A DNA stretch of 64,000 nucleotides. Origin: Nocardia tengchongensis. GTDB lineage: Bacteria > Actinomycetota > Actinomycetes > Mycobacteriales > Mycobacteriaceae. Shown here one piece after another: positions 9,653 through 19,583 of the stretch. The notes beneath the pieces were generated by a model. The model was not told the origin of the DNA. It did not search any database and was given only the letters and a program-made list of their open reading frames with translations. Numbering within the stretch: the first letter of the stretch is position 1; each line of letters opens with the position of its first letter. The stretch lies in the NCBI RefSeq assembly GCF_018362975.1, contig NZ_CP074371.1:7068001-7132000 (forward strand). Direction: 5' to 3'. Both the position numbers and the translations under genes were made by a program.

Positions 9653-10945
9653 GTGAACGTCGCCATCGCGATCACGGTCTTCGCGATCGCCTACGGGCTG
9701 ATCGCCTCCGAACGCGTCCACAAGACCGTCGCCGCACTGGTCGGCGCGGGCGTGGTCATCGCGGTCGGCATCATGGATTCCGACGATGTCTTCTTCTCGC
9801 ACGAGACCGGCATCGACTGGAACGTCATCTATCTGCTGCTGGGCATGATGATCATCGTCGGGGTGCTGCGGCAGACCGGCATCTTCGAATACGTGGCGAT
9901 CTGGGCGGCCAAGCGCGCCAAGGGTTCGGCGTTGCGGGTGATGATCCTGCTGGTCCTCATCACCGCCACCGCGTCCGGCTTCCTGGACAATGTCACCACC
10001 GTGCTGCTCATCGCCCCGGTCACGCTGCTGGTGTGCGAGCGGCTGGAGGTGTCGCCGACGCCGTTCCTGATCGCCGAGGTGCTGGCCTCCAATATCGGTG
10101 GCGCGGCCACCCTGATCGGTGATCCGCCGAACATCATCATCGGCAGCCGGGCGGGGTTGTCGTTCAACGACTTCTTCCTGAATCTGACCCCGATCGTGCT
10201 GATCGAGCTGGCGGTGTTCACGCTGCTGCTGCCGCGTCTGTTCCGGGGTTCGTTCGACGTCGATCCCGAGCGCGCGGCCGACATCATGGCCTTGAACGAG
10301 CGGGAGGCGATTCGCGATCCGAAACTGCTGATCAAGTGCGGAATTGTGCTGGCGGCCGTTTTCGCGGGATTCTTCGGCCACCCGGTTTTCCATGTGGAGC
10401 CGGCGCTGGTGGCATTGCTCGGTGCGGGCGCGCTGGTGCTGATTTCCGGTCTGCCGCAACGCGATTACCTGTCCGCGGTGGAATGGGAGACGCTGCTGTT
10501 CTTCGCGGGTCTGTTCGTGATGATCGGGGCGCTGGTGAAAACCGGTGTGATCGGCCGGCTGGCGAAATTCGCGACCGAACTCACCGGCGGAAACGCGCTC
10601 GTGGCAACCATGCTGATACTGGTCGTGTCGGCGGTGCTGTCGGGTGTCATCGACAACATCCCGTACGTGGCGACGATGAGCCCACTGGTGGCGGAGCTGG
10701 TGGAGCACGTGGATCAGCCGGGGCAGGCGGACGCGCTGTGGTGGGCGCTGGCGCTGGGCGCGGATTTCGGCGGCAACCTCACAGCAGTCGGGGCCAGCGC
10801 GAACGTGGTGATGCTGGGAATCGCGCGGCGTTCGGACCATCCGATCTCGTTCTGGGAATTCACTCGCAAGGGCATTCTGGTGACCGCGGTCACCATTGTG
10901 GTGGCCGCTCCCTATCTCTGGCTGCGCTATTTCGCATTCGCCTGA
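9653..10945 (+). CDS. ArsB/NhaD-type ion transporter (SLC13 / IT superfamily)
   Basis: A 430-residue integral membrane protein with about eleven hydrophobic spans. It carries the duplicated helical-hairpin repeats of this family: [11 protein letters not shown] with [14 protein letters not shown] in the first half, and [12 protein letters not shown] with [16 protein letters not shown] in the second. These place it with ArsB/NhaD/P-protein transporters rather than with true arsenite pumps specifically. The start is a GTG at 9653. It is co-directional with the CBS gene. The substrate may be Na+, anions or dicarboxylate and cannot be decided here. Confidence 0.88.
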   Translation: MNVAIAITVFAIAYGLIASERVHKTVAALVGAGVVIAVGIMDSDDVFFSHETGIDWNVIYLLLGMMIIVGVLRQTGIFEYVAIWAAKRAKGSALRVMILLVLITATASGFLDNVTTVLLIAPVTLLVCERLEVSPTPFLIAEVLASNIGGAATLIGDPPNIIIGSRAGLSFNDFFLNLTPIVLIELAVFTLLLPRLFRGSFDVDPERAADIMALNEREAIRDPKLLIKCGIVLAAVFAGFFGHPVFHVEPALVALLGAGALVLISGLPQRDYLSAVEWETLLFFAGLFVMIGALVKTGVIGRLAKFATELTGGNALVATMLILVVSAVLSGVIDNIPYVATMSPLVAELVEHVDQPGQADALWWALALGADFGGNLTAVGASANVVMLGIARRSDHPISFWEFTRKGILVTAVTIVVAAPYLWLRYFAFA

Positions 10946-11016
10946 CCTGCACAAATCGGCGCATTCCGGACACCTTCTGTGTGGCGATTGGCGATTTTCA
11001 CGGCCCCTGACCGACA

Positions 11017-13223
11017 ATGGCAGCCGCCATGTCCATATCCAGCACCGATCATCCGACCGCGCCCGACAGCGACCGCAAGGCGGCGCCGGGCGCCCCCGTC
11101 AGGCCCGGCGCGTACCGGCACGATCTGGACGGACTGCGGGGCGTGGCTATCGCCCTGGTGGTCGCCTTCCACATCTGGGCCGGGCGGGTGTCCGGCGGTG
11201 TGGACGTGTTCCTGGTGCTGTCGGGCTTCTTCTTCACCGGCATGCTGGTGCGGCGCGGCGAGGGCGGTTCGGTGGGTGTGCTCGCCACGGTGCGGCGCAC
11301 GCTGCGCCGGTTGCTGCCCGCCATGGTGGTGGTGCTGGCCGCGGTGGTGGTGACGGCGGTGCTGCTGCTCCCCACACCCGCTGGTCCGATATCGCGAGTC
11401 AGACGCTGGCTTCGCTGTTCTACTACCAGAACTGGTATCTGGCGCTGTCCTGGTCGGACTATCTGGCCGCCGATCCCTCGGTGAGCCCGCTGCAGCACCT
11501 GTGGTCGATGTCGGTGCAGGGGCAGATGTATCTGGCGCTGCTGCTGGGGGTCGCGTTGGTGGCGTTCATACTGCGGCGCGTCGAAACCTGGAAACCGCTG
11601 GCCGGGCACCCCTTCGTGCGTCGCGGCGGCCTGCTGCGGCTGACCTTGGCCGTGGTGTTCGCGGCGGTCGCGATCGCCTCGTTCCGCCATGCCACCGAGG
11701 GTGTTTCGACCCAGCAGGGCTGGAACTACTACGACACCTACGCGCGCGCCTGGGAGCCTCTCGCCGGTGGTCTGCTGGCGCTGGTCGCACCCTGGGTCCG
11801 GTTGCCCGGACCGACGCGGGAAGCGCTGGCCTGGATGGGAATCGCGGTCATCGGCTGCTGCGGCTGGCTGGTGAACGGCGCGCTGGTGTTCCCCGGCCCG
11901 GCCGCGCTGATTCCGGTATCGGCCGCGGTCGCACTGATTCTCGCGGGCGCGGGCCGCGACACCGCCGCGCAGCCGGTGGTGAACCGGCTGCTGGCCACGG
12001 CTCCGATCGTGCAGCTGGGCAGTTTCGCCTACGCGCTGTACCTGTGGCACTGGCCGATTCTCATCTTCTACCTGGGTGAGCACCATCAGCGCCGGGCGGG
12101 AGCCTTGGACGGAGTGGTCATCATCGTGGTGTCGCTGGTGCTGGCCTTCGCCACTCATCATCTGGTGGAGGAGCCGCTACGGGAGCGCTCCAAGCCGGTG
12201 GCCGCGCGGGTGCGCCGCCGGGCGCGCACGGCTCCCGGCCGTCTGCTGTCCGGTCCGGTCCGTCTGCTCGCCGACCGTAGCCGCCTGCTCACCGGTATCG
12301 CGGTGTCGATCGTCGGTGTGCTGCTGGTGGGTTCGACGGTGGCCTGGCAGTGGGACAACAGTGCGAAGGCGCACGCGGTCGGCCAGCTGGATCCGACGAA
12401 GTATCCGGGCGCGGCGGCGCTCACCGATCAGGCGCTGGTGCCGCGCGCCCCCATGCGCCCCACCACCGAGGAAGCCCCCGCCGATATCGCCTACCCCACC
12501 CGCGACGGCTGCATCTCCGATTTCGACACCCGCGCGGTCATCACCTGCACCTACGGTGACCCCAATGCGCACCGCACCATCGCGGTGGTCGGCAATTCCC
12601 ATGCCGAGCACTGGATTCCGGCGCTGCAACTACTCGGCGAGCAGTACCGTTTCCGCGTCGTCGTGTACTTGAAGATGGGTTGCCCGCTGACGGTCGCCGA
12701 GGAGCCCATGTACAAGGGCCAGCAAAATCCGGACTGCAAGGACTGGTCGGCCGAGGTGATCGACCGCCTCGGCGTGGAGCGTCCCGACTTCGTCTTCACC
12801 ACCGTCACCCGCCCCAGCGACAACGGCGGCGACGAAACCCCCCAGGACTACGTGGACGTCTGGTCGGCCCTGTCCGACCGCAACCTGGAGATCATCGGCA
12901 TCCGCGACACCCCGTGGTTGCGCCGCAACGGCATCCGCTACCGCGCCATCGACTGCCTGGCCGGCGGCGGCGACCGAATCAACTGCGGCCTGGACCGCTC
13001 CGAGGCCCTCTCCCCCCCGAACCCCGCCGAGCCCCCCGCCTCGGTCTTCCCCAACATGCACCTGATCGACCCCAACGACGCCGTCTGCGAACCCCAGCGC
13101 TGCGCCGTCGTCGAGGGCAACATCCTCGTCTACCACGACGAACACCATTTGACCGCAAGCTATTCACGCTCCCTGGCCCCGGAACTCGGCCGCGAGCTGC
13201 GCCCCATCCTGGACTGGTGGTGA
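11017..13223 (+). CDS. OafA/YrhL-like acyltransferase with SGNH domain, frameshifted
   Basis: Membrane O-acyltransferase that probably acylates cell-wall or extracellular glycans. The N-terminal acyltransferase-3 domain begins YRHDLDGLRGVAIALVVAFH and has about ten membrane helices. A C-terminal periplasmic SGNH-like domain from about residue 500 carries VVGNSHAEHW and a distal DEHHLT. The frame breaks at the C run 11370-11373 (LLLP to HTRWSDIASQT). Adding one C restores 735 residues. ATG 11017 and ATG 11029 are both possible starts. The gene converges on an alpha/beta hydrolase. Confidence 0.85.
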
Positions 13224-13230
13224 TCCCGCT

Positions 13231-14034
13231 TCAGCTCTGCGCGGCGGCCGTGGCCCGCACGGCCTCGGCGACCGCGTGGAAGTCCTTGGCCAGGATCTTG
13301 GAGTGATTGCTCGCGACCTTCGCGGTGACCGTCAGATTCGGGTTGGTGACCAGGAGCGGTTCGAGCGAGGCCCGCACCGTCTCGATCTCTTCCTCGGACG
13401 CACCGAGATTGGCGCCGGTGGCCAGCACGTACCGCACCGGACAGCCGATCCGATCCAGCACCGGACCCAAGTCCGCGCACAACTGGTTGAGCTCGACATT
13501 GATCTCGGCGTGCTGTTCGGCGCTCATCCGCGCGGCCAGACCCAGCGGGCGCAGCAGCGGCATCATCGGCCCCATCTTGCGGAACATCACCCGAATCCGC
13601 TCGACGTTCTCCGGATCGGTGTAGCCCCACGGCATCGCGCCGTCGGCCGACACCACACCGGCGATCCGATCGGGATTCCGGTCGGCCCAGTGCACCGCGA
13701 CCAGCGCACCGTAGGACCACCCCACCAGAATCGGTTTCTGCTCCACCCCGCGCGCCGCGAGCACGGCATCGACATCACGCACGCAGGCGTCGAACGAGTA
13801 GTCCGCCGACTGCCCCGACTTGCCCCGCGCCCGCTCGTCGAAGCTGATGTGCCGGAAGCCGGGACCCAGATCGGCGATCACCTTCTTCCAGTTCTTCCGG
13901 GTGGCGTAGGAACCGTTCAGGTACACGACGGGAATCCCGGTCCCGCCGGTGTCGGTGACCGCCAGCGCGGTGTCCTCCACCGGCGCCATGCCGGTCCAGG
14001 TCGAATCTGCCGGGGAGATGCGGTTGTTCGTCAT
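13231..14034 (-). CDS. Alpha/beta hydrolase
   Basis: A 267-residue alpha/beta-hydrolase with nucleophile elbow GWSYGA near residue 105, an oxyanion-hole region VVYLNGSYATRKNW, and a C-terminal NHSKI likely providing the catalytic His. AAGGAGT lies nine bases before the ATG at 14034. No membrane segment or signal peptide. Substrate unknown; homologues are generic esterases or haloperoxidase-like hydrolases. It is downstream of, and co-directional with, an SDR gene. Confidence 0.85.
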   Translation of the reverse strand: MTNNRISPADSTWTGMAPVEDTALAVTDTGGTGIPVVYLNGSYATRKNWKKVIADLGPGFRHISFDERARGKSGQSADYSFDACVRDVDAVLAARGVEQKPILVGWSYGALVAVHWADRNPDRIAGVVSADGAMPWGYTDPENVERIRVMFRKMGPMMPLLRPLGLAARMSAEQHAEINVELNQLCADLGPVLDRIGCPVRYVLATGANLGASEEEIETVRASLEPLLVTNPNLTVTAKVASNHSKILAKDFHAVAEAVRATAAAQS

Positions 14035-14172
14035 GGCGGGTTACTCCTTGGTCTGTTCGTACCGGCGCTTCAACCGGTGCATACGACAAGAATCACCGGC
14101 CCGTCTGCCATCGACCTGATACCGGCCTGACACCCGCGCTGACACGGCACGCACGGTGAGAGCTCGCTCCTG

Positions 14173-14995
14173 TCAGTGGATTTCGGTGAGCCGGGCGGTG
14201 AGTTTGGCCAGGCGGGCGCGGACGGTCGCGTTGTCCACCAGCCCGGCGGGCGTCGCGGGTTCGAGGCGGACGTAGTGCGCGCCGGTGACGACTTCGCGGT
14301 GCGGGGTCACACAATTGGATGAGTTCGGCGGCGACCTCGGTGGCCGGGCGGCCGACGTGGCCGTAGAAGGAGAGCATCCCCGTGCGCATAGTGCCCGGGT
14401 CGGCGCTGACGACGGTCAGCACACCGGCCTGCTCGTCGGCGAAGGTCCGGGTGAACATGGTCAGAGCCAGCTTGGATTGGGCGTAGACCGGCAGGGCCAG
14501 GTAGTAGCCCTTCTTCCGGTCGAGGTCGCCCCAGCCGAGGTTGCCGCCCCGGTGCATGGCCGAGGACATGTTCACGACGCGGCCGCGGGCGGCGGTGAGC
14601 GCCGGGACGAGCGCCTTGGTCAGCACGTAGGGCGCGAGATAGTTGATCTGGAAGGTGAGTTCGTGCCCGTCGAGGGTCAGCGTGCGGCGCTCGGGGCCGC
14701 GGATGGCGGCATTGTTCACCAGCAGGTCAAGGGTGGGCACGGTACGGGTCAGCGCGCCTGCGAAGGCGGCCACTTCTTCCATGTTCGAGAAGTCGGCCGT
14801 CACCAGCCGCAGCCGCAACGGTTCCGCGCCGCCCTTGACCAGTTCTTCCAGCGCGGCATCGCCGCTGGCCTGGTCGGGCGCGTGCATGATCACGGTCGCG
14901 CCGGCGTCGACCAGGCGGCGGGTCAGCTCCAAACCGAGGCCGCTGGTGGCGCCGGTGACGAGTGCGGTACGAGAAGCGAAGGGGGATTTGGACAT
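14173..14995 (-). CDS. Short-chain dehydrogenase/reductase, frameshifted near C-terminus
   Basis: NAD(P)-dependent oxidoreductase with Rossmann motif TGATSGLG at about residues 15-22, NNAA, catalytic Ser in MSSAMHRGG and YAQSK for the Tyr-Lys pair. It resembles the retinol-dehydrogenase/WW-domain-oxidoreductase-like SDRs. The frame departs at the GGGG run 14303-14306 (plus strand). Removing one base gives CDPHREVVTGAHYV and a natural end LTARLTEIH-stop at 14173, for 273 residues. The ATG at 14995 sits directly before the nucleotide-binding strand. Confidence 0.85.
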
Positions 14996-15557
14996 CGACC
15001 ATCCATTCGGGAATGCGTGATGCCGAACCGGAGCTCGGATCACGACAGGGGATTCGGTGGGTGTCACCGATGAGGGTGCGGCCGGAATCGGCCGTCAGAA
15101 CAGGCGCGGACCACGCGACGGTGGTTCGTCCTCGCCGCCGAAGCCGAAGCGCTCCAACGCGGTCGGCGCGGGCTCCGAGCGGACAGCCGACAACCCGGCG
15201 GGCCCGGTCACACCGGCGCCCTTCCACGGGGCACGAGTCTTCGTGCGCATGTCAGCCATGCCTTCATCAGAACCGGCGCCGATATTCCGAGGCAAGATCC
15301 GGGGCCCGTATTGACGCGAAATTTGCGGGAGGCCCCCTCGACCACGCCGGATTGTTCGGGCACCATGCCGCCACGAGGTCGGGGGGCATCCGGGCCGCGG
15401 AGGTCCGCGTGAGTGAGATCGCTTCGGACCGAGCCGATCTCGTCAAGAATTGAGCGATTTACCGTCAGGGACACGTCAATTCGGGCCCGCAGCGATTCCC
15501 CGGGGCAGCCCACCATGCCACTGTCGACATCCGATCGAGACGAGAAGGAGCGTGCGG
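14996..15557. other. Intergenic region between SDR and WXG100 cassette
   Basis: About 560 bases that should contain the divergent promoters of the SDR gene and the WXG100 cassette. The only coding candidate is the short minus-strand ORF at 15095-15259. I see no strong inverted repeat or recognisable promoter hexamers. AAGGAG at 15545-15550 is the ribosome-binding site of the WXG100 gene. Confidence 0.5.
15095..15259 (-). CDS. Hypothetical short protein
   Basis: A 54-codon ORF with about 80% G/C at third positions, starting MADMRTKTRAPWKGAG and ending EPPSRGPRLF. Codon bias is better than in surrounding frames, but there is no strong ribosome-binding site or recognised family. It may be a real small actinobacterial protein or chance. 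Confidence 0.35.
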   Translation of the reverse strand: MADMRTKTRAPWKGAGVTGPAGLSAVRSEPAPTALERFGFGGEDEPPSRGPRLF

Positions 15558-15872
15558 GTGGCGTCGAAGGTTGGGGTGGCTCCGGAACAGCTGCGGGGAG
15601 CCGCCGGGCAGATGGCGGACCTGCGCGACCGGGTCGACGGGATCCTCGCCCGGCTGGAGACGTCGCTGTCGGCCAAGGGCACCGCTTGGGGCGGGGACGG
15701 ATACGGCAGCACCTTCGCCGACGGCGACCAGGGCTATGTCGCCGCGCACAAGAACCTCGCCGAGGGCATCGGCAACACCGCCGAGACGCTCGGCTCCTAC
15801 GCCGACGGCCAGCGCAAAGCCGCGAAACTGCTCGCGCACACCGATAAACGGAACGGGAACTCCTTCCGGTAG
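15558..15872 (+). CDS. WXG100-family (ESX-like) protein
   Basis: A 104-residue helical-hairpin protein with the central turn TAWGGDGYG (W-x-G-type) at about residue 45, typical of WXG100 proteins exported by type VII secretion, often as dimers. The GTG at 15558 is preferred over GTG 15552 because AAGGAG at 15545-15550 then has a 7-base spacing. Its stop is 10 bases before the effector-like gene, so the pair is probably co-translated and may be secreted as a complex. Confidence 0.82.
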   Translation: MASKVGVAPEQLRGAAGQMADLRDRVDGILARLETSLSAKGTAWGGDGYGSTFADGDQGYVAAHKNLAEGIGNTAETLGSYADGQRKAAKLLAHTDKRNGNSFR

Positions 15873-15882
15873 CGCGACGACA

Positions 15883-18738
15883 GTGTCCATCACGATTCCC
15901 GGCGAGCTGGAATGGCTCGGCTGGATCGCCGGCTCGGACTGGCCCGACGGCGACGAAGACAAAATGTGGGGCATCGGCGGCGACTGGCGCACCGCCGCCA
16001 CCGATCTCCGCGATCTGCTGCCCGAACTGCGCTCCGCCCGACAGGCGACGATCGCCGCCTACCCGTGGGGTGACGGCCTCGACGCCATGGTCAAGGCGCT
16101 CGACCAGCTCGACCACGGCCCCGAATCCCTCGAGCATCTCGCCGAAATCCTCGATGCCGTAGCGGAATCCGCCGACGGGCTGGGCACCGAAATCGAGTAC
16201 ACCAAGATCCTGATCATCTCCTCGCTGGCCATGCTCGCCGTGGAGATCGCCGCCGCCTGGCTGTTTCCGCCCACCGCACCGCTCGCCGAGACGCTGGCGA
16301 TCGGGGCCACCCGGGTGGCGGTGCGGCTGCTGGGCGAACGCGCGGTGAGCGCCATCGCACGCTTCGCCGCCAAGACCGGCCTGGCGGCGCTCACCAAATT
16401 CGCGGCCAAGCACGTTGTGTTCAGCACCGTGCTGGGCGCCGGACAGGACCTGGCGATCCAGGCGTACCAGGTCGGTGCGGGCCATCGTGACGGCATCGAC
16501 TGGGAACGGGTGGGCACCACCGCCTACACCGCCGCGGCGGCCGGCGCGGTCGGCGGACCGGCGGGCTCGCTGCTAGGCAAGGCGGCCGGAAAAGTTCACC
16601 TCCCCGATGGACGTTTCGGCGACGCGGTCAAGGGCGCCGCCGTCGGCGCCGGCGCGGGCATCGCCGGCGGTCTGGGCGCGTGGGGCATAGGCGGTTTCGC
16701 CAACGGCTGGACCTGGGACCCCCGCATCCTGACCAGCGCCGGCGCCTACGGCGTCACGGTCGGCGGCAGCAAAGGATTCCGCCACTCCCCCACCGCGGGC
16801 GGCGCGGGAACACACCCGTTCAACGCCGCGGACCCGGCGCTGCTCGGGGGTGAGAGTCCGCGGGCTCCAGGCCATGGCCACGACGGGAGTACACCGTCAC
16901 CTGCGGCCGGTCGCGAGAACGGCGGCGAACAGTCCGGCGCAGCCGACCGCCCTGGCGCTCCCACGCCGGTCGGTGGTGAACAGCGGAATGGTTCGCCCAC
17001 AACCGAACACGGCAGCGTGCCGCATCCGCAGAGTTCGGCCGATGGCCCGGCGAGCAAGGGCACAGGCCCGGAGGGCAGTGCGCCCGAATCGAGCAGGCAG
17101 AGCGCCGCGCCCGAGCCACGCGGCGGAGGGCCCGCGAGCCTGGGATCGGGCGGCGAGGGACGCGCGGCGGGAGCCGGAGGCCCGGCGACCGGAGCCGAAG
17201 GCCGCCAAGCCATTTCGGAGCCTCGCAACGGCGCTGGGGAGAATCGCGTGACGCCGCCGGGCGGGGAATCCCGGGCGACGGAATCACCGTCCAAGCCGGG
17301 AGAGTCGAATGCTCAGCGGGCCGGTACGGGAGAGAACCGTCGGCCCGATGGCGAACCTCGCGCGGGCGTGCCCGAGTCGCGCACCGCGAACCGCGGTGAA
17401 ACGAACGTCAGCAGCGGACGGCGGGAGGCCGATCTGCCTGCTGCACAACGCGAGTCGCCTATTGCGCGGCAGGCACAAGTGCACGCCGGCGAAGCGGGTT
17501 CCGGCAGCACCGGTCAGCACGGTTCACCGCCTCCGGCGCACGCGCCGGACCCCCTCACCCAGGCCCGCGATACCTTGCGCTCGCTCGGCGTCGACCCCGA
17601 CGGGATGAGCCCGCGTGAGCTGGAGCGGGCCTCCGCCGACGCCATCATGCGGCGCATCGGCGAACTCACCGCGGCCGCCGACGATCTCGCCAACCAGAAC
17701 CTCGGCCCGGCCGAGTTCTTCGCCCGCCGCGACGCCATTCAGCAGCAGATCTCCGACACCATGGCGCTGCGCGGTCAGATGCGGTCGCTGTTCGAGCAGC
17801 ACCGCGCGGGGACCACGCCGCCCGCGCCGGCTCCCGCGCATTCACCCGCCGTCGAAACCCAGCCGCACCCGACCTCCACCCCGAAGACCGAGCCCGCACC
17901 GGCGCCCGAGCCGAAACCCGAAGCCGCGCCCGAAGGGAAGTCGACGGCCCAGGAGCAGCAGTCGCGGGCCGGGGATGGACTCGACGCGGCTCGGGAGAAG
18001 TTGCGGCGGCTCGGTGTCGATCCGGACGGGATGAGTCCGGAGCAGATGCGCCGGGCCGCGGAGGAGGCGTTCGCCCGCAAGGCCGACGAGTTCGCGGATC
18101 GGACAGCAGCCCTCGAGGGCGCCGGGCTGCGGCCCGGCGAGTTCCGCGTGCAGCGGATGGAGTTGCAGAAGCAGATCGACGAGTTCCTCGGGATGCGACG
18201 GGAATTGCGGTCCGACCTGCCCGAAGCCCGGATCGCCGAGGGCGAGGAGCCGAAGAGCACCGAGAAACCGAAGCCGGCCCAGGAACCGACGAACACGGAG
18301 GAACCGAACACCGCGGAGCAACCGAAGGCGGCCGAGGAACCAACCAGCCCGGAGGAACCGAGCAGCGCGGAGCAACCGGAAAACCGGCAACCGGCCCCGC
18401 CACGCGCAGCTGAAGGCGAACCGGAGGCCGAGACAGGCGCGGGCGAACAGTCGCCGGAGGCACCCGAACCGCAGGAGGAGTTCCCCGACACCACGTCGAA
18501 GATTCCTTACACGCCACGGTATTTCACCTTGCCGCCGATCACCCCGTTCGAGGCCGCCGCCCCTCCGCCCGACTCCGTGTGGGAGCCCGATCCTTCGCCG
18601 TCCACTCCTCCTGTGCCAGGTGGGAACGGTGAACACGGTTCGGGTGCAGGGGATCTCGCGAACTGTGAGCGCGGGGCGGGCCGGAGATCTGTGTTGTGGC
18701 CGCGGGCGGCGGTGGACGGTGGAGCGAGTGCCGGGTGA
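15883..18738 (+). CDS. Large WXG100-like-domain protein, candidate type VII secretion effector
   Basis: A 951-residue protein. Residues 1-110 (PGELEWLGWIAGSDWPDGDEDKMW) resemble the WXG100-like N-domain of CpnT-type and other polymorphic toxins. A hydrophobic segment follows at 110-135, then Gly/Ala-rich helices to about 305 and a long Pro/Glu/Ser/Gly-rich linker. Two copies of an 80-residue helical module start near residues 556 and 697, each with LGVDPDGMSP. An AEEP/TEEP-type linker and a short proline-rich end complete it. No enzymatic toxin domain is visible. The last 30 residues look out of register; another frame ends in a stop six bases before the next ATG, so the true C-terminus is uncertain. 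GTG start at 15883. Confidence 0.75.
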   Translation: MSITIPGELEWLGWIAGSDWPDGDEDKMWGIGGDWRTAATDLRDLLPELRSARQATIAAYPWGDGLDAMVKALDQLDHGPESLEHLAEILDAVAESADGLGTEIEYTKILIISSLAMLAVEIAAAWLFPPTAPLAETLAIGATRVAVRLLGERAVSAIARFAAKTGLAALTKFAAKHVVFSTVLGAGQDLAIQAYQVGAGHRDGIDWERVGTTAYTAAAAGAVGGPAGSLLGKAAGKVHLPDGRFGDAVKGAAVGAGAGIAGGLGAWGIGGFANGWTWDPRILTSAGAYGVTVGGSKGFRHSPTAGGAGTHPFNAADPALLGGESPRAPGHGHDGSTPSPAAGRENGGEQSGAADRPGAPTPVGGEQRNGSPTTEHGSVPHPQSSADGPASKGTGPEGSAPESSRQSAAPEPRGGGPASLGSGGEGRAAGAGGPATGAEGRQAISEPRNGAGENRVTPPGGESRATESPSKPGESNAQRAGTGENRRPDGEPRAGVPESRTANRGETNVSSGRREADLPAAQRESPIARQAQVHAGEAGSGSTGQHGSPPPAHAPDPLTQARDTLRSLGVDPDGMSPRELERASADAIMRRIGELTAAADDLANQNLGPAEFFARRDAIQQQISDTMALRGQMRSLFEQHRAGTTPPAPAPAHSPAVETQPHPTSTPKTEPAPAPEPKPEAAPEGKSTAQEQQSRAGDGLDAAREKLRRLGVDPDGMSPEQMRRAAEEAFARKADEFADRTAALEGAGLRPGEFRVQRMELQKQIDEFLGMRRELRSDLPEARIAEGEEPKSTEKPKPAQEPTNTEEPNTAEQPKAAEEPTSPEEPSSAEQPENRQPAPPRAAEGEPEAETGAGEQSPEAPEPQEEFPDTTSKIPYTPRYFTLPPITPFEAAAPPPDSVWEPDPSPSTPPVPGGNGEHGSGAGDLANCERGAGRRSVLWPRAAVDGGASAG

Positions 18739-18762
18739 GCCGGATCGTATGAAGGAGTAGGA

Positions 18763-19233
18763 ATGTCGAACGAACAGGCCAAGGCCGAGATGGTGGAGCT
18801 GCTCGACGAGATGCGCAGCCAGTTGCGGGAGGTCGCGCGGATTCAACGGGAGCGGGCGCTGATCACCGGGCGTGCGACGGTACGGAAGCGGGTGACCGTG
18901 ACGACCGACGCGAACGGGATCGTGCGGGAGGTGCGATTCGGTTCGCGGATAGCGGATCTGAGCTATGCGGAGATCGCGGACGCGCTGGTGCGGGCATCCG
19001 GTGATGCCGCGGCGGACGCGGCCCGCCAAGTCCATGAGCTAATGGCTCCCTTGCAACGGCAGCGGTCGGGGATGCCCGTGTTGAGCGACCTGGTCAAGGG
19101 CGCGCCCGATATCCGCGCCGTGCTGCCGCCTCTGACCGGAGAGCTTCCGCCGCACGAGGATTCGCAGCAGTTGTGCGCCGAGGACATTCGCGATCGCGAT
19201 CCGGGCGCGATGTTCCGCGAATCGGGTTGGTGA
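18763..19233 (+). CDS. YbaB/EbfC-family DNA-binding-like protein
   Basis: A 156-residue protein with a helical N-terminus, a VTVTTDANGIVREVRF strand-turn-strand and following helices typical of YbaB/EbfC nucleoid-associated proteins. Such divergent YbaB paralogues often sit in actinobacterial WXG100/ESX loci, where they may act as chaperones or regulators rather than nucleoid proteins. GAAGGAG precedes the ATG. It is the third gene of the cassette. Confidence 0.75.
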   Translation: MSNEQAKAEMVELLDEMRSQLREVARIQRERALITGRATVRKRVTVTTDANGIVREVRFGSRIADLSYAEIADALVRASGDAAADAARQVHELMAPLQRQRSGMPVLSDLVKGAPDIRAVLPPLTGELPPHEDSQQLCAEDIRDRDPGAMFRESGW

Positions 19234-19372
19234 CCGCCGGCACGCGACACCGTAAAGGAATCGAAAATCCGTTATGCGCGACGGTTATGGATGTGTAAAA
19301 GCCGCCGACCGGCCGCGGTCCCGGAGGTTGAATCGAGGTCCGAGTCGAGAACCAGTAGAAGAGGCAACAACC

Positions 19373-19579
19373 ATGGGCATCATCGACACAGATGTCTACC
19401 TGTCGTCTTTCCAGGTGTTCCGGTCGTCTTCGGACGGCGCCTTCATCGCCCTGTCCGACCGATATCCCGGTCTCGTCGCCCGCAACGAGTTCTCGTCGCT
19501 GGCGGCGGTCGACGAACTGATCGACCTGATCGAACGGCAACGGCGGCACGATCATTCTGCCGGTCGGCCCGCCGCCTGA
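19373..19579 (+). CDS. Small hypothetical protein of the WXG100 cassette
   Basis: A 68-residue protein (MGIIDTDVYLSSFQVF...) with alternating hydrophobic strands, then an amphipathic helix LAAVDELIDLIERQ. It is acidic in the middle with no membrane segment. Position at the end of the cassette fits an immunity or chaperone role, but no family is recognised. The ATG at 19373 follows a purine-rich AGAAGAGG. It converges on kup with a 4-base gap. Confidence 0.55.
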   Translation: MGIIDTDVYLSSFQVFRSSSDGAFIALSDRYPGLVARNEFSSLAAVDELIDLIERQRRHDHSAGRPAA

Positions 19580-19583
19580 GCGC

